64,000 nucleotides of DNA from Alkalicoccus halolimnae (lineage in GTDB: Bacteria; Bacillota; Bacilli; Bacillales; Salisediminibacteriaceae): NCBI RefSeq assembly GCF_008014775.2, contig NZ_CP144914.1, positions 2,728,001-2,792,000 on the forward strand, written 5' to 3'. A program made the translations under genes and the position numbers. Every line of letters starts with the position of its first letter. The first letter of the stretch is position 1. Below, piece after piece: positions 8,838-18,225 of this stretch. The notes under the pieces are model-generated. The model made no database searches. It was given only the letters and a program-made list of their open reading frames with translations, and was not told where the DNA came from.

Positions 8838-9029
8838 TTATTGAACCATGTCGTTGATGCGCTTCTGATCGCCTTTAGCTACAAGAGAAGATTTACGAAG
8901 CTTTCGCTTCTGCTTCTGGGATTTGTTCGCTGCGAGGTGGCTTGTGAAGCCGTGGCCGCGCTTAAGCTTGCCTGTACCAGTTCTCTTGAAACGTTTTGAT
9001 GCACCACTGTGCGTCTTCATCTTTGGCAT
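8838..9029 (-). CDS. rpmI: 50S ribosomal protein L35
   Basis: 63 aa starting [14 protein letters not shown]. The ATG at 9029 is preferred over one 9 bp upstream because AGGAAGGATG is correctly spaced and L35 proteins begin MPKMKTH. Very basic, as expected for a small rRNA-binding protein. It lies between infC and rplT in the usual translation operon. Confidence 0.97.
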   Translation of the reverse strand: MPKMKTHSGASKRFKRTGTGKLKRGHGFTSHLAANKSQKQKRKLRKSSLVAKGDQKRINDMVQ

Positions 9030-9101
9030 GTTGAACATCCTTCCTGTACAAAATTATGGTTGTTGTCGTTGCAGGTGAATAAAATGGATGGTTAGTCCGG
9101 T

Positions 9102-9623
9102 CTATTTTTCGTTGTCGGCGTTCGGCGCTAAAATAAGGAACATGCTGCGCCCTTCCATTTTAGGCTTAGACTCGATATTGGAAACATCTTCACACTCTTT
9201 CGCAAGACGCATAAGTACGTCACGTCCAAGCTCAGAGTGAGTAATCGCACGTCCGCGGAAACGGATCGCTGCTTTTACTTTGTCCCCTTTTGTGAGGAAT
9301 TTACGTGCATTTCGAAGCTTTGTGTTGAAGTCATGCTCCTCAATGTTCGGGCTGAGTCGAACTTCTTTAAGGTTGATGATCTTCTGCTTCTTGCGGGCTT
9401 CTTTTTCTTTCTTCTGCTGTTCAAAACGGTACTTCCCGTAATCCATGATGCGGCATACGGGCGGCTTCGCGTTAGGTGCAACCATAACAAGGTCAAGCTC
9501 TGCGCTGCGGGCCATTTCCAGCGCTTCCTGCTTAGATTTTACACCGATCTGGTCGCCGTCTGCGCCGATCAATCGGACTTCGCGAGCACGAATGTTTTCG
9601 TTAACGAACATATCCTTACTAAT
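9102..9623 (-). CDS. infC: Translation initiation factor IF-3 (AUU start)
   Basis: 173 aa. The likely start is the rare codon ATT at 9623-9621, because GGAGGTGG lies 6 bp upstream; the first in-frame ATG (9611) is too far from it. AUU is the conserved infC start in E. coli and Bacillus and allows IF-3 to repress its own synthesis. N-terminal domain: [19 protein letters not shown] lysine-rich linker helix follows ([14 protein letters not shown]), then the C-terminal 30S-binding domain. First gene of the operon. Confidence 0.95.
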   Translation of the reverse strand: MSKDMFVNENIRAREVRLIGADGDQIGVKSKQEALEMARSAELDLVMVAPNAKPPVCRIMDYGKYRFEQQKKEKEARKKQKIINLKEVRLSPNIEEHDFNTKLRNARKFLTKGDKVKAAIRFRGRAITHSELGRDVLMRLAKECEDVSNIESKPKMEGRSMFLILAPNADNEK

Positions 9624-9644
9624 ATTGAGCCACCTCCATGATTA

Positions 9645-9826
9645 TTTCGGAGCAAAGCAAGATTTTCCACTATTGGTGTGTTTTATAAACCAATAAAAAA
9701 AGCGTGGGAGAAAAATCCGCCCACACTTCTGTAATCGTTGCCGAATAAGATAACCTGTACGCTGCCTGGCGAATCAGGTGAGAAGCGGGCGCTTCTTCTT
9801 GCTTTGATTTCCGTATAATGTTCACC
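9645..9826 (-). ncRNA. L20-type leader of the infC operon
   Basis: About 180 nt lie between the promoter and infC. They contain a stem-loop region and then an intrinsic terminator (GTGTGGG ... CCCACGC followed by seven Ts, about 9729-9693). In B. subtilis, L20 binds the equivalent leader and promotes termination. The position and the terminator fit; the L20-binding fold itself was not modelled. Confidence 0.8.
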
Positions 9827-9831
9827 AATAT

Positions 9832-9860
9832 AATATACCAAATCCACCTGCCTGTGTCAA
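9832..9860 (-). promoter_or_regulatory. Sigma-A promoter of infC-rpmI-rplT
   Basis: On the minus strand TTGACA (9860-9855), a 17-bp spacer and TATATT (9837-9832). Confidence 0.88.
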
Positions 9861-10035
9861 AGGTTTTCTTGAACTTCTATTATAATGACTGCCTTGAAAA
9901 TAAAACATGTTCAGAAATGGATTACCCCTTTCTCCCGTCAGCAGGGAAGGCTGCTCCTCAAAGATTAAAACATTCCCAATTATATGTTAATATTGGGAAA
10001 ACTCTCCAATGAGGTTCAGATAGGGTGATGGCTTT

Positions 10036-10401
10036 ATGAGGAAAGGGGAAAAAATTATAGATATTGGAGGTTTAATTGTTGTTACCTCCCTGTCTTTCAC
10101 TTGGATCAGCACTCCTTATGAGAATATATCCGGTTTCAGTTCGGAAGGAATGTTTCTACTGGCAGCGATTGCTTATCCGGTGCTGAACTCTTATTATTTA
10201 ATAAATAGTGTTAACAAATTCTGGGGTTTTCTCTCTGTTGGTGGAGGGGCCGTGTTTGTTTTAATTGTTTTAATCAGAACTATTTCAGAACCCGGGACAA
10301 GTCCTGCGTCCGGTCTGCTTATTGCTGCTTCCGGCCTAGCCATTATTGCCTGGGGTATTATAAAAGATAACGAGGCGCATGATACCCTTTCTTCAGAATG
10401 A
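10036..10401 (+). CDS. Unknown small membrane protein
   Basis: 121 aa, not recognised. It has four hydrophobic segments at about residues 8-25, 37-57, 63-84 and 92-108, with a polar, acidic C-terminal tail (DNEAHDTLSSE). The ATG has AGGGTGAT about 7 bp upstream. It is on the opposite strand to its neighbours, between the infC promoter and a bidirectional terminator, so it forms its own unit. No gene is expected here from B. subtilis synteny. Function cannot be inferred. Confidence 0.65.
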   Translation: MRKGEKIIDIGGLIVVTSLSFTWISTPYENISGFSSEGMFLLAAIAYPVLNSYYLINSVNKFWGFLSVGGGAVFVLIVLIRTISEPGTSPASGLLIAASGLAIIAWGIIKDNEAHDTLSSE

Positions 10402-10435
10402 CTGCCTCTGCCGGCTCCCATCTGAAGCCGGCCGG

Positions 10436-10482
10436 AAAAGAGCCGGTCTTTATCTAATCATACGATAAAGACCGGCTCTTTC
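10436..10482. terminator. Bidirectional terminator, membrane protein / thrS
   Basis: A nearly perfect 18-bp stem (AAGAGCCGGTCTTTATC with GATAAAGACCGGCTCTT) flanked by A and T runs, between convergent genes. Confidence 0.92.
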
Positions 10483-10486
10483 TATA

Positions 10487-12418
10487 TTATGCTTTTGCTT
10501 CCACTGCCTGTTTGATGTGATCTACGAATTCCTCCAGGCTCATTTCTTCTGTTTCCTGCCTGCCATACCGGCGTACGTTAACCCCTTCCGCTTCAATCTC
10601 TCTATCACCGAGAACGAGAAGATAAGGAATCTTTTTCATCTGGGCTTCACGGATTTTGTATCCGAGTTTCTCCTCACGCACGTCGACATCAACGCGGATT
10701 CCTTCTGCACGAAGGCGGTCTTCCACTTTTCGTACATAATCCATATGAACGTCGCTGACCGGAATGGCTTTCACCTGAACCGGAGCAAGCCATGTCGGAA
10801 ATGCACCTTTGTATTCTTCAATTAGAAAAGCAATGAAGCGTTCCATTGTCGAAACGACTCCGCGGTGAATAACGACAGGACGGTGATCTTTGCCGTCTTC
10901 TCCTGTATACGTCAGATCGAAACGGTTCGGCAGGTGGAAATCCAGCTGGACGGTGGAGAGCGTCTCGTCTTTTCCGAGAGCCGTTTTCACCTGTACGTCA
11001 AGCTTCGGACCGTAGAAAGCTGCTTCTCCGTCTGCTTCGATATAATCCACGCCCATTTCATCTACCGCTTCTTTCAGCATATCCTGAGCTTTAATCCACA
11101 TTTCATCGTTATCTACATACTTTTCTTTATTTTCCTTATCCCGGTAGGACACCCGGAAGTAGTAATCATCGATTCCGAAATCTTTATAGACAGCTTGAAT
11201 CAGTTCTACTACTCGGATAAATTCCTGCTTCAGCTGATCCGGACGGCAGAAAATATGCGCATCATTCAGCGTCATCGCCCGCACACGCTGCAGTCCGGCA
11301 AGTGCACCGGACATTTCGTGGCGGTGCATCGTACCGAGTTCGGCAATCCGCAGCGGCAGGTTCCGGTAGCTGTGCTTTTCATTTTTATACACCATCATAT
11401 GATGTGGACAGTTCATCGGGCGGAGCACGAGATCTTCATTGTCCATTTCCATAACCGGGAACATATCATCCTGATAGTGGTCCCAGTGACCGGAAGTTTT
11501 ATAGAGATCCACACTTCCGAGCACAGGCGTATAGACGTGGTCATACCCGAGCCGTTCTTCAATATCGACAATGTAACGCTCCACGATCCGGCGGATAGTT
11601 GCACCGTTTGGCAGCCAGAGCGGCAGACCCTGACCAACCTTCTGGCTGAGAGCAAAAATACCAAGTTCCTTGCCCAGCTTTCGGTGGTCGCGCTCTTTTC
11701 TCTCTTCAAGCAGGTGCAGATGATCTTCCAGCTCCTGCTGTTTAGGGAAGGCCGTTCCGTAAATCCGCTGCAGCATTTTGTTACTGCTGTCTCCACGCCA
11801 GTATGCCCCGTTAATGGACATAAGTTTGAATTTTTTTAACTTGCTTGTCTGCGGAACGTGGACCCCGCGGCAAAGATCGAAAAATTCTCCCTGCTCGTAG
11901 ATCGTGATTTTTTCTCCTTCAGGGATTTCTTCAAGCAGCTCCAGCTTCAGATCATCACCGATCTCTTTATATTTCTCGATCGCTTCTTCCCGTGAAAGCT
12001 CCACGCGCTTTACTTCCAGATTTTCATCAATAATCTTTTTCATCTCTTTTTCGATCTTGGGGAGGTCTTCACTTGTAAGAGTCTCTTCCATATCGATGTC
12101 ATAATAAAAGCCTTCTTCAATAGCCGGGCCGACACCAAGTTTCACATTTGTATAGAGGCGTTTCACGGCCTGCGCCATCAGGTGGGAAGTGCTGTGGCGG
12201 AGAATATGCAGGCCGTCCTCCGAATTGTAAGTAATGATTTCGATATCGCCGTCTTTTTCAATTGGAGCACGGAGGTCCACATGCTCTCCGTTCCATTTTC
12301 CTGCAAGGGCATTTTTTTTCAAACCCGGGGAAATGGACTGGGCAATCTCCTCCGTTGTAATACCGGACTCAAATTCTTTTTTTGCTCCGTCCGGAAAAGT
12401 TAACGTAATCTGGGACAT
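10487..12418 (-). CDS. thrS: Threonyl-tRNA synthetase
   Basis: 643 aa. The ATG at 12418 is chosen for its AGGAGGAAATAACT leader. An N-terminal TGS domain (about 1-62) is followed by the editing domain with HSTSHLMAQ and CRGVHVP. Then come the class II catalytic core ([26 protein letters not shown]) and a C-terminal anticodon-binding domain. It charges tRNA-Thr and clears mischarged serine. It is a monocistronic gene controlled by the T-box upstream. Confidence 0.97.
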   Translation of the reverse strand: MSQITLTFPDGAKKEFESGITTEEIAQSISPGLKKNALAGKWNGEHVDLRAPIEKDGDIEIITYNSEDGLHILRHSTSHLMAQAVKRLYTNVKLGVGPAIEEGFYYDIDMEETLTSEDLPKIEKEMKKIIDENLEVKRVELSREEAIEKYKEIGDDLKLELLEEIPEGEKITIYEQGEFFDLCRGVHVPQTSKLKKFKLMSINGAYWRGDSSNKMLQRIYGTAFPKQQELEDHLHLLEERKERDHRKLGKELGIFALSQKVGQGLPLWLPNGATIRRIVERYIVDIEERLGYDHVYTPVLGSVDLYKTSGHWDHYQDDMFPVMEMDNEDLVLRPMNCPHHMMVYKNEKHSYRNLPLRIAELGTMHRHEMSGALAGLQRVRAMTLNDAHIFCRPDQLKQEFIRVVELIQAVYKDFGIDDYYFRVSYRDKENKEKYVDNDEMWIKAQDMLKEAVDEMGVDYIEADGEAAFYGPKLDVQVKTALGKDETLSTVQLDFHLPNRFDLTYTGEDGKDHRPVVIHRGVVSTMERFIAFLIEEYKGAFPTWLAPVQVKAIPVSDVHMDYVRKVEDRLRAEGIRVDVDVREEKLGYKIREAQMKKIPYLLVLGDREIEAEGVNVRRYGRQETEEMSLEEFVDHIKQAVEAKA

Positions 12419-12546
12419 AGTTATTTCCTCCTCATGCTGATTTTGAAGCCTGCTCATAAACGAGCGGACGTTTAATGAATTTCAATGTAAAAAAGGATGA
12501 AAAACTGCCGGGATAGAGAAGGCGCTGGAAATCTGCTCATTTTCTG

Positions 12547-12797
12547 CATAAAAAAACACCCGTCCCCTGTATACTAGGGACGAGTGTGTCACCGTGGTTC
12601 CACCCTGATTCCGGGCATAGGCCCGCTTCATTGATCCGTTAACGGGGGAACCGTCGCTTCTTACTCCTCGTTCAAAAGCGAAGCTTGGAGGCGGTAAATG
12701 AACGGCGGTGCATAGGAAGCTTGCAGCAGATTACTTCCCTCTCTGGTATGCCCGTCCCGGATCATTCGTGTCCTCGTCAAAGCCTGTGTTTATTCTG
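12547..12797 (-). ncRNA. T-box leader of thrS
   Basis: The conserved T-box AGGGTGGAACCACGG is at 12592-12606 (minus). The terminator stem follows, with CACTCGTCCC pairing GGGACGGGTG and seven Ts at 12556-12550. Upstream stems occupy about 12620-12790. It senses uncharged tRNA-Thr. The specifier codon was not assigned with confidence. Confidence 0.94.
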
Positions 12798-12803
12798 AGT
12801 CAT

Positions 12804-12832
12804 ATTATATCCCTGTCGTGAGGAAAAATCAA
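12804..12832 (-). promoter_or_regulatory. Sigma-A promoter of thrS
   Basis: TTGATT (12832-12827), a 17-bp spacer and TATAAT (12809-12804) on the minus strand, just before the T-box leader. Confidence 0.82.
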
Positions 12833-12838
12833 GACAGT

Positions 12839-13945
12839 TTAGTTCTGCATGATAAAGTCTTTTTCCACTTTTTCGCCTTCCTGGAAGACATGCAGATGAT
12901 TATACTTCGTATCGCGCTGAATCGGCGTTTTTCCGGCTTCGCGGATCAGTCGAAGAATAAGGTTTGTGTCGACTTTATACGTAGCTCCCGCTGCGGAAAC
13001 AACATTTTCTTCAATCATCGTACTGCCGAAATCGTTACAGCCGTAGGATAAAGAAGTTTTACCGACTTCAGGCCCCATCGTTACCCAGGAAGACTGGAAG
13101 TTCGGAATATTATCGAGGAAAATACGGGAAATGGCCAGGTTTTTTAGGTACTCCCGAGGTGTTACTTTTTCCCCTTTCATATTCGTGTTTTCCGGCTGGA
13201 ATGTCCACGAAATAAATGCAAGGAAGCAGTCGGAATCATCCTGAGCATCGCGTACGCGCTGCAGATGGAGAGCCCGCTCTTCGTAGGATTCGCCGAAGCC
13301 GATAACCATCGTAGCCGTGCCGTGAAGACCGGCGCGCTTAACTGCTTTCATACAGTCTATCCACTCTTCCCATGTTCCTTTCAGACGGCTGATCTTTCTG
13401 CGGGTGCGGTTATCGAGTATCTCCGCTCCACCGCCGGGAACAGAATCCAGTCCGGCTTCTTTCAGCTCCTTCAGCACCTCGTCAATGGAAAGTCCGGAAA
13501 CTTCACACATTTTATAAAGTTCTGCAGGTGAAAAAGCGTGCATCGTAATATCGAAGCGTTTTTTAATCTCACGGAGGAGATTTGTGTAATAGCTGAAAGG
13601 GAGGTTCGGATTCGTTCCGCCCTGCATGAGAATTTCTGTACCGTTCACGTCTTTTGTTTCCTGTATCTTTTCAAAGATCTGCTCATCTTCCAGTGTATAG
13701 CCGTCTTTTGAGTTTGGCGGGCGGTAAAAGGCACAGAAGCGGCAGTATGTATCGCAGAAGCTCGTATAGTTCACGTTTCTGCCGATAACAAAGGTTGTCT
13801 CTGCCTCGGGATGCCACTTAAGCATCTTTTCATTTGCTACCTCACCCATCTTTTCTACTTCGTCACTTTCATATAAGCGGATTGCATCTTCTGTCGTCAG
13901 TCTTTCTCCGTCTCTGGCTCGCGCAAGAATATCATCAATACTCAT
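12839..13945 (-). CDS. mqnC: Cyclic dehypoxanthinylfutalosine synthase (radical SAM)
   Basis: 368 aa. The ATG at 13945 has GGGGGAT upstream. The radical-SAM cluster motif is CDTYCRFCAFYR (Cx3Cx2C), and EILMQGGTNPNLP is typical of MqnC rather than MqnE. The enzyme cyclises dehypoxanthine futalosine in the futalosine route to menaquinone. It sits between thrS and dnaI, where B. subtilis has ytxC. It is unaccompanied by other mqn genes here. The thrS promoter lies at its 3' edge. Confidence 0.87.
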   Translation of the reverse strand: MSIDDILARARDGERLTTEDAIRLYESDEVEKMGEVANEKMLKWHPEAETTFVIGRNVNYTSFCDTYCRFCAFYRPPNSKDGYTLEDEQIFEKIQETKDVNGTEILMQGGTNPNLPFSYYTNLLREIKKRFDITMHAFSPAELYKMCEVSGLSIDEVLKELKEAGLDSVPGGGAEILDNRTRRKISRLKGTWEEWIDCMKAVKRAGLHGTATMVIGFGESYEERALHLQRVRDAQDDSDCFLAFISWTFQPENTNMKGEKVTPREYLKNLAISRIFLDNIPNFQSSWVTMGPEVGKTSLSYGCNDFGSTMIEENVVSAAGATYKVDTNLILRLIREAGKTPIQRDTKYNHLHVFQEGEKVEKDFIMQN

Positions 13946-14051
13946 ATTCGTATCCCCCATTCACCAATTCTGTCAATCTCTTTCCTTATCGTATCACAAA
14001 TGCCCATTTCAGCAAAAAGAAACCGTTTATACCCCGGCTGGAATTCTTCGG

Positions 14052-14990
14052 TCACCCCTGGCGCTTGTTATCTCCCAGCATCGGAAGCGGCGTGTTCAAA
14101 TAGCGGATGCGCTCCATAATCCTTTTCGCCTTCAGCTTATCGATTTTTTCCGTACCGCCCCGCTGCGTCGAGGCCATGTGCATTTCCAGTTCCTCCAGGT
14201 CAAAGTTCGACGTAAAGACTGTCGGAAGTCTTTCCATCATCCGGAACTGCAGCAGGGCACCAAGAACTTCATCCCGGACCCACGGAGTCATCGTTTCCGC
14301 GCCGATGTCGTCAAGAATTAATACCGGAGCCCTCTTTACGTTATCTAGTTTATCCTGGTAGGACCCGTCGGCGATACCGGATTTAAGTTCTCTTAAAAAG
14401 TCAGGCGTGTACACGAGCATCGTCTCGACTTCCTGGTCTGCCAGTTCGTTTGCGATCGCGCTGACGAGAAAGGTTTTACCTACACCGAACGGGCCGTGAA
14501 TATATAATCCCTTACCGTCCTCCCCGGGTGTAGCAGCCGAGCAGAACTCCAGTGCTTTCGCAAAAGCCTGCACGCGGGTAGGATGGTCCTCACGAAAATC
14601 ATCGAACGTGACTGACAGCATCTCTTTAGGCAGGTATAAGCTTTTCATAAACGAGGCATGGCGTTTCCTTTCATCATCTTTTCGTTTAAGCGGACACGAA
14701 TGATACGAAAGGTGAATCTGCCTGCGGTGTATTTCCAGCTGCGGCTGGTAGCCCTGCATTAAATTTGGACAGGCCTCCAGTCCTGGGCAGTTGTCGCAGT
14801 TATGCCACTGTTCTTTATATTGATACAATTCGTTTAAGCCGTTCTCCACTTGTTCCGCGCCGATTTCTTCATGGTTGTTCAGAAATTCTTTCACACGAGG
14901 ATCGGCGATAATTTCTTTACGCATCTCGTGGAAACGTTCTTCCATACGCCCGCCTCCGAAGCGTTTAAATGCCCGCTCAATCGGATCCAT
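14052..14990 (-). CDS. dnaI: Primosomal helicase loader DnaI
   Basis: 312 aa. The N-terminal domain carries a zinc-binding set of Cys/His (CDNCPGLEAC ... HSCPLK). The C-terminal AAA+ ATPase has Walker A GPFGVGKTF and Walker B LILDDIGAE. It loads the replicative helicase during initiation and restart together with DnaB and DnaD. It begins 6 bp after the dnaB stop, so it is translationally close-coupled in the nrdR-dnaB-dnaI order found in Bacillus. Confidence 0.95.
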   Translation of the reverse strand: MDPIERAFKRFGGGRMEERFHEMRKEIIADPRVKEFLNNHEEIGAEQVENGLNELYQYKEQWHNCDNCPGLEACPNLMQGYQPQLEIHRRQIHLSYHSCPLKRKDDERKRHASFMKSLYLPKEMLSVTFDDFREDHPTRVQAFAKALEFCSAATPGEDGKGLYIHGPFGVGKTFLVSAIANELADQEVETMLVYTPDFLRELKSGIADGSYQDKLDNVKRAPVLILDDIGAETMTPWVRDEVLGALLQFRMMERLPTVFTSNFDLEELEMHMASTQRGGTEKIDKLKAKRIMERIRYLNTPLPMLGDNKRQG

Positions 14991-14996
14991 TCAGGA

Positions 14997-16379
14997 TCAC
15001 CCTTTCTTTTCTTTCTTGCGTCGCAGCAGTTCCCTGTATTTTGCCGCTTCCTGCATCGCTTTCTGCATATCATCACCGGCCGGATCTTCCTCAGCAGCCG
15101 GCTGTTTCTCTTCCTGCATCCACTTCGGCAGAGGTTCTTCTGCTTTAGCTTTTTCCGGTTTCTGTTTTTTTGACTGGAAAGCTTTCCGCTCTTCATGCTC
15201 CTGTTTAGCGAGCTGCATCGCCTCGGTTACGGTATTAATTTTTTTCCTCTTCCAATGGGAGGCTATTTTGAAAGCAAGCTGCTTGGAAAGCTTTCCGTTA
15301 TTGACAATATATAAATAGTCGACAAGGACGTTAACGACTCCTGCCGGAAGATCATAATCGTGCATCAGCTGCTCAATTATCGAAATATCACCGTCAAATA
15401 CTTTTGCTCCGCCGCTTAAGGCATGCAGGTATTCGATCGGGGAAGTCGTATCAAAATATTGGATCTGCACTTCTTCTTCCGACTGCGGCTGTCCTTTCAC
15501 ACTTGTCAGAGCAGGAGGCTGGGTACGCAGACCGAGCATAGGAGGCTTGTCGCTTTCCTGAAGGCGGTAGCGCCTCTTTGCTGCCTCCCGAAATTTCTTC
15601 CCGTCCAGATAATCCGTATGAAGCATCACGTCCTGAATCATGTAGGCCAGTTCTTCATTGGAAAATTTATATAAAAAGGAAACCTGCTGAATCAGTTTTC
15701 GGTTCGCCGGTTTATATAGTTCATCGCGGTTCACGAAAGCAGGCAGGTAGGCAGTTACGTCCTGCAGATCCATCGCTTCATCCATGGAATACGCTGCCTT
15801 TTTTTCCAGACCGCTGATATCAGAAGCGGAAGTAATAATCCCTTCCATCTCCTTGGACGTACTCTTCATCTCGGATGGATGCACAGAAGTAAACACTTCG
15901 CTGAATCCCTTCGTCAGCCGCTTCAACTCTTTCGTTTCCACCTGCTCCTTCACAAAGTACTCCCTGAGGGTCCTGTATCTGTCTTTACTGCCAATCCGGT
16001 TGTATAAATAAACACTGAGCAGTTCATCTTTAAAAAATTCCTGCGGACGCATCGGCATAAGGAGCTCATAATACATGACAGGCTCCTCTTCCCCGCCCTG
16101 ATAACTTTCAAGAAGACCAAGTGCCTCAAGCTTTTTCCTTTCTTCAAACAGCATGGAAAGGTGCTGGCCGGTCTGGGTCATCCACTGCTTATGGACCCCT
16201 TTGATCCGCCCATCCGAATGCAGCCCTATTTCCGTTATAAGCGTCATATATAGGCTGAGGGCAACAGGACCGATGAGCGGCTGGTAAAGCATCATCATCG
16301 TATCAGCCCGTTCCGCGGAAAAATACCCGCTTGAAAAAGCAACAAACGGAGTCGTTGGAACAATTTCCTGCCACTGCAT
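14997..16379 (-). CDS. dnaB: Replication initiation and membrane attachment protein DnaB
   Basis: 460 aa. Two adjacent ATG codons (16382, 16379) follow GGAGGG; the second is better spaced. It is the Firmicutes DnaB, a helicase co-loader with no ATPase, not the E. coli helicase of the same name. Two DnaB/DnaD-type winged-helix and helical domains are followed by a charged C-terminal tail rich in K and E (QSKKQKPEKAKAEE). It works with DnaD and DnaI at oriC. Confidence 0.94.
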   Translation of the reverse strand: MQWQEIVPTTPFVAFSSGYFSAERADTMMMLYQPLIGPVALSLYMTLITEIGLHSDGRIKGVHKQWMTQTGQHLSMLFEERKKLEALGLLESYQGGEEEPVMYYELLMPMRPQEFFKDELLSVYLYNRIGSKDRYRTLREYFVKEQVETKELKRLTKGFSEVFTSVHPSEMKSTSKEMEGIITSASDISGLEKKAAYSMDEAMDLQDVTAYLPAFVNRDELYKPANRKLIQQVSFLYKFSNEELAYMIQDVMLHTDYLDGKKFREAAKRRYRLQESDKPPMLGLRTQPPALTSVKGQPQSEEEVQIQYFDTTSPIEYLHALSGGAKVFDGDISIIEQLMHDYDLPAGVVNVLVDYLYIVNNGKLSKQLAFKIASHWKRKKINTVTEAMQLAKQEHEERKAFQSKKQKPEKAKAEEPLPKWMQEEKQPAAEEDPAGDDMQKAMQEAAKYRELLRRKKEKKG

Positions 16380-16400
16380 CATCTTCCCTCCTCATACGGA

Positions 16401-16435
16401 AAGGGCTGTCCCGACACATTCACTGGGACAGCCCC
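16401..16435 (-). terminator. Hairpin after nrdR, probable weak terminator
   Basis: GGGGCTGTCCC pairs with GGGACAGCCC, with only three Ts after it. It belongs to the recurring GGGACAGC hairpin class in this window. It lies just before the dnaB ribosome binding site, so read-through is likely. Confidence 0.6.
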
Positions 16436-16454
16436 GGATACCTCTTCCGTCTGA

Positions 16455-16919
16455 TCAATCCCGGTTTTCCCGGTTGATCAGTTCTTTTAATTCATCTACA
16501 AATACATTAATATCTTTGAACTGCCGGTAAACAGAAGCGAAACGCACGTAAGCAACGTCATCAATATCAGCCAGATGCTGCATTACGTATTCACCGATAT
16601 CGTTGCTGCTGATTTCCGACTGTCCTCTGTTCCGCATTTCTTTCTCTACCTCAGTTGTCAGTTTCTCAAGACTCTCCAGCGGTACCGGTCGTTTTTCACA
16701 CGCCCGCACAAGACCGCGCAGCAGCTTTTCCCTGCTGAATTCCTCCCTGTTGCCGTCTTTTTTCACGACAATAAGCGGAGTTTTTTCGACTCTTTCAAAC
16801 GTCGTATACCTGTATCCACAGGATTCACATTCGCGCCGGCGTCTGATTGCCCGGCCTTCATCACTTGGACGGGAATCAAGCACTCTCGTTCCATTATGTT
16901 CGCAATGGGGACACTTCAT
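16455..16919 (-). CDS. nrdR: Ribonucleotide reductase repressor NrdR
   Basis: 154 aa, the usual length. A zinc ribbon with C3, C6, C31 and C34 is followed by an ATP-cone domain (about 49-139). It binds NrdR boxes upstream of ribonucleotide reductase genes when dATP is abundant. It lies upstream of dnaB as in B. subtilis. Confidence 0.97.
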   Translation of the reverse strand: MKCPHCEHNGTRVLDSRPSDEGRAIRRRRECESCGYRYTTFERVEKTPLIVVKKDGNREEFSREKLLRGLVRACEKRPVPLESLEKLTTEVEKEMRNRGQSEISSNDIGEYVMQHLADIDDVAYVRFASVYRQFKDINVFVDELKELINRENRD

Positions 16920-16937
16920 CAGGTCCTCCTCTCCCGT

Positions 16938-17345
16938 CTAGCGGCTCAGTTCGCTGCCGAGACCCGTCCCGACAAAAGTAAGCCTTCCGTTTAATTCTTT
17001 ATATAATTCCCTTATCAGACTTGCACTATGACCGAAATCTGTAAAAAGGATAGTATCCGTGTTTACAGAAAAATCAACTGCCGTTTTATACGGGCGGACC
17101 ATAATGACGGTTATAACCATAAAAGCTTTTTTACCTTTGTTGATACGGACAATCATTTCTCCGTGCTCATCAGAAACTGAGCTGACTTCATAACCCTGTT
17201 TTTTGGAAAACATTGCATGCAGCTCATCGATCACTTTATCTTTCATTGCTTTATAGTAATGCGTCTGAAGTGTTTTGTCTTCGTTATCTTCGCTCGTTTC
17301 TGTCCGTGTACTGAATATTTTTTTTAGATTTTGTTTTAATCCCAT
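16938..17345 (-). CDS. Uncharacterised cytosolic protein
   Basis: 135 aa from the ATG at 17345, which has GAGGTG 7 bp upstream; longer in-frame starts lack a site. No signal peptide or membrane helix. A basic N-terminus (GLKQNLKKIF) is followed by a mixed alpha/beta domain ending FVGTGLGSELSR. I do not recognise the family. It is 18 bp upstream of nrdR and probably shares its transcript, which hints at a housekeeping role but no specific function. Confidence 0.75.
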   Translation of the reverse strand: MGLKQNLKKIFSTRTETSEDNEDKTLQTHYYKAMKDKVIDELHAMFSKKQGYEVSSVSDEHGEMIVRINKGKKAFMVITVIMVRPYKTAVDFSVNTDTILFTDFGHSASLIRELYKELNGRLTFVGTGLGSELSR

Positions 17346-17416
17346 ATGCATACACCTCGCCTCTATAAGCATAGCAAGAAATGAAAGATAGTTCAATCGG
17401 ACTTAAAGAGGAAATT

Positions 17417-17451
17417 CAAAAAAGCTCTCTTCCCACAGGAAAAGAGCTTTC
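17417..17451 (-). terminator. Terminator of speD
   Basis: AAAGCTCTTTTCC pairs with GGAAGAGAGCTTT, followed by Ts, immediately after the speD stop. Confidence 0.88.
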
Positions 17452-17455
17452 ACTT

Positions 17456-17848
17456 TCACTTCGTATACGTTTCTTCCGTTTTTAAAGGTGTTACTTCGAT
17501 AGGCCCGATGCCCCGGGGTACTTCCACTACTTCTGATTTTCCCGCACCAAGTTCACGGGCAATATAATCAGATGCTACGTTCGGATCAATGATGTCTCCA
17601 CACGTGTAAACATCAATACTTGCATATCCATGTTCCGGAAAACTATGAATCGTCAGGTGTGATTCGCTTATAATCACTACCCCGCTTACTCCCTGTGGTG
17701 CAAATTTATGAAAAGCAACTTCCCTTACTTCAGCACCTGCTTCGAGTGCTGCATTTACAAAGGTCCGCTCAATAAAAGTAACATCGTTTAATCTGTCAAT
17801 ATTGCACTGCCATAGTTCTGCAATGACGTGTCTTCCCATTGTATCCAT
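17456..17848 (-). CDS. speD: S-adenosylmethionine decarboxylase proenzyme
   Basis: 130 aa from the ATG at 17848 (GGGGG about 7 bp upstream). The precursor cleaves itself at Ser63 in SESHLTIH, creating the pyruvoyl cofactor. Numbering agrees with the characterised small bacterial class. It makes decarboxylated SAM, the aminopropyl donor for spermidine. A 130-nt leader with direct repeats lies upstream. It is a single gene between its own promoter and terminator. Confidence 0.95.
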   Translation of the reverse strand: MDTMGRHVIAELWQCNIDRLNDVTFIERTFVNAALEAGAEVREVAFHKFAPQGVSGVVIISESHLTIHSFPEHGYASIDVYTCGDIIDPNVASDYIARELGAGKSEVVEVPRGIGPIEVTPLKTEETYTK

Positions 17849-17981
17849 CATGACACCCCCTAAATATTCAAAAACAAGTATCGTTTTCATCCTTTACTTA
17901 AGCATGTTCATTACTGGGGGCAAGTTAGTCCTGAGAGGTCCTAACCCTTTACATAAGCACACGCTGCGAGTAAAGATTACG
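17849..17981 (-). promoter_or_regulatory. Leader of speD with direct repeats and a hairpin
   Basis: The transcript leader is about 130 nt. TGCTTAWGTAAAGG occurs twice (17959-17946 and 17904-17891, one mismatch). Between the copies is a hairpin with GTTAG/CTAAC arms (17945-17924). The second copy ends beside the reading frame start region. It may be a regulatory RNA, but it matches no riboswitch class I know. Confidence 0.5.
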
Positions 17982-17987
17982 AAAATC

Positions 17988-18016
17988 AGTATACTTTTTT
18001 TAAAGCAGTATTGCAA
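17988..18016 (-). promoter_or_regulatory. Sigma-A promoter of speD
   Basis: TTGCAA (18016-18011), a 17-bp spacer and TATACT (17993-17988) on the minus strand. Confidence 0.82.
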
Positions 18017-18185
18017 ACTTTTTCTTCGCTTTTTGTGGTCCTATGTATTCCTTCCTTTATTTTATTAAACATAAACATCTGACTTCGAAGAAAAAGCCTG
18101 TCATCGTTTCGGGAAACGGAGAGCCTCCCCCGCAGTTCGAAAGGAAAGTTCCCATTCTAAAAACAAAAGGCTGACAGATTCACAA

Positions 18186-18225
18186 ATAAAACCGGCTTCA
18201 TCTATGAAAGACGAAGCCGGTTTTC
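18186..18225 (-). terminator. Terminator of gapB
   Basis: AAAACCGGCTTCGTC pairs with GATGAAGCCGGTTTT, about 80 bp after the stop. Confidence 0.88.

Noticed and set aside
10865-11839. Long open frame (324 codons) on the plus strand
   Set aside because: It is wholly antisense to thrS, has no ribosome binding site and encodes a Phe/His/Ile-rich product typical of a mirror frame of a real gene.
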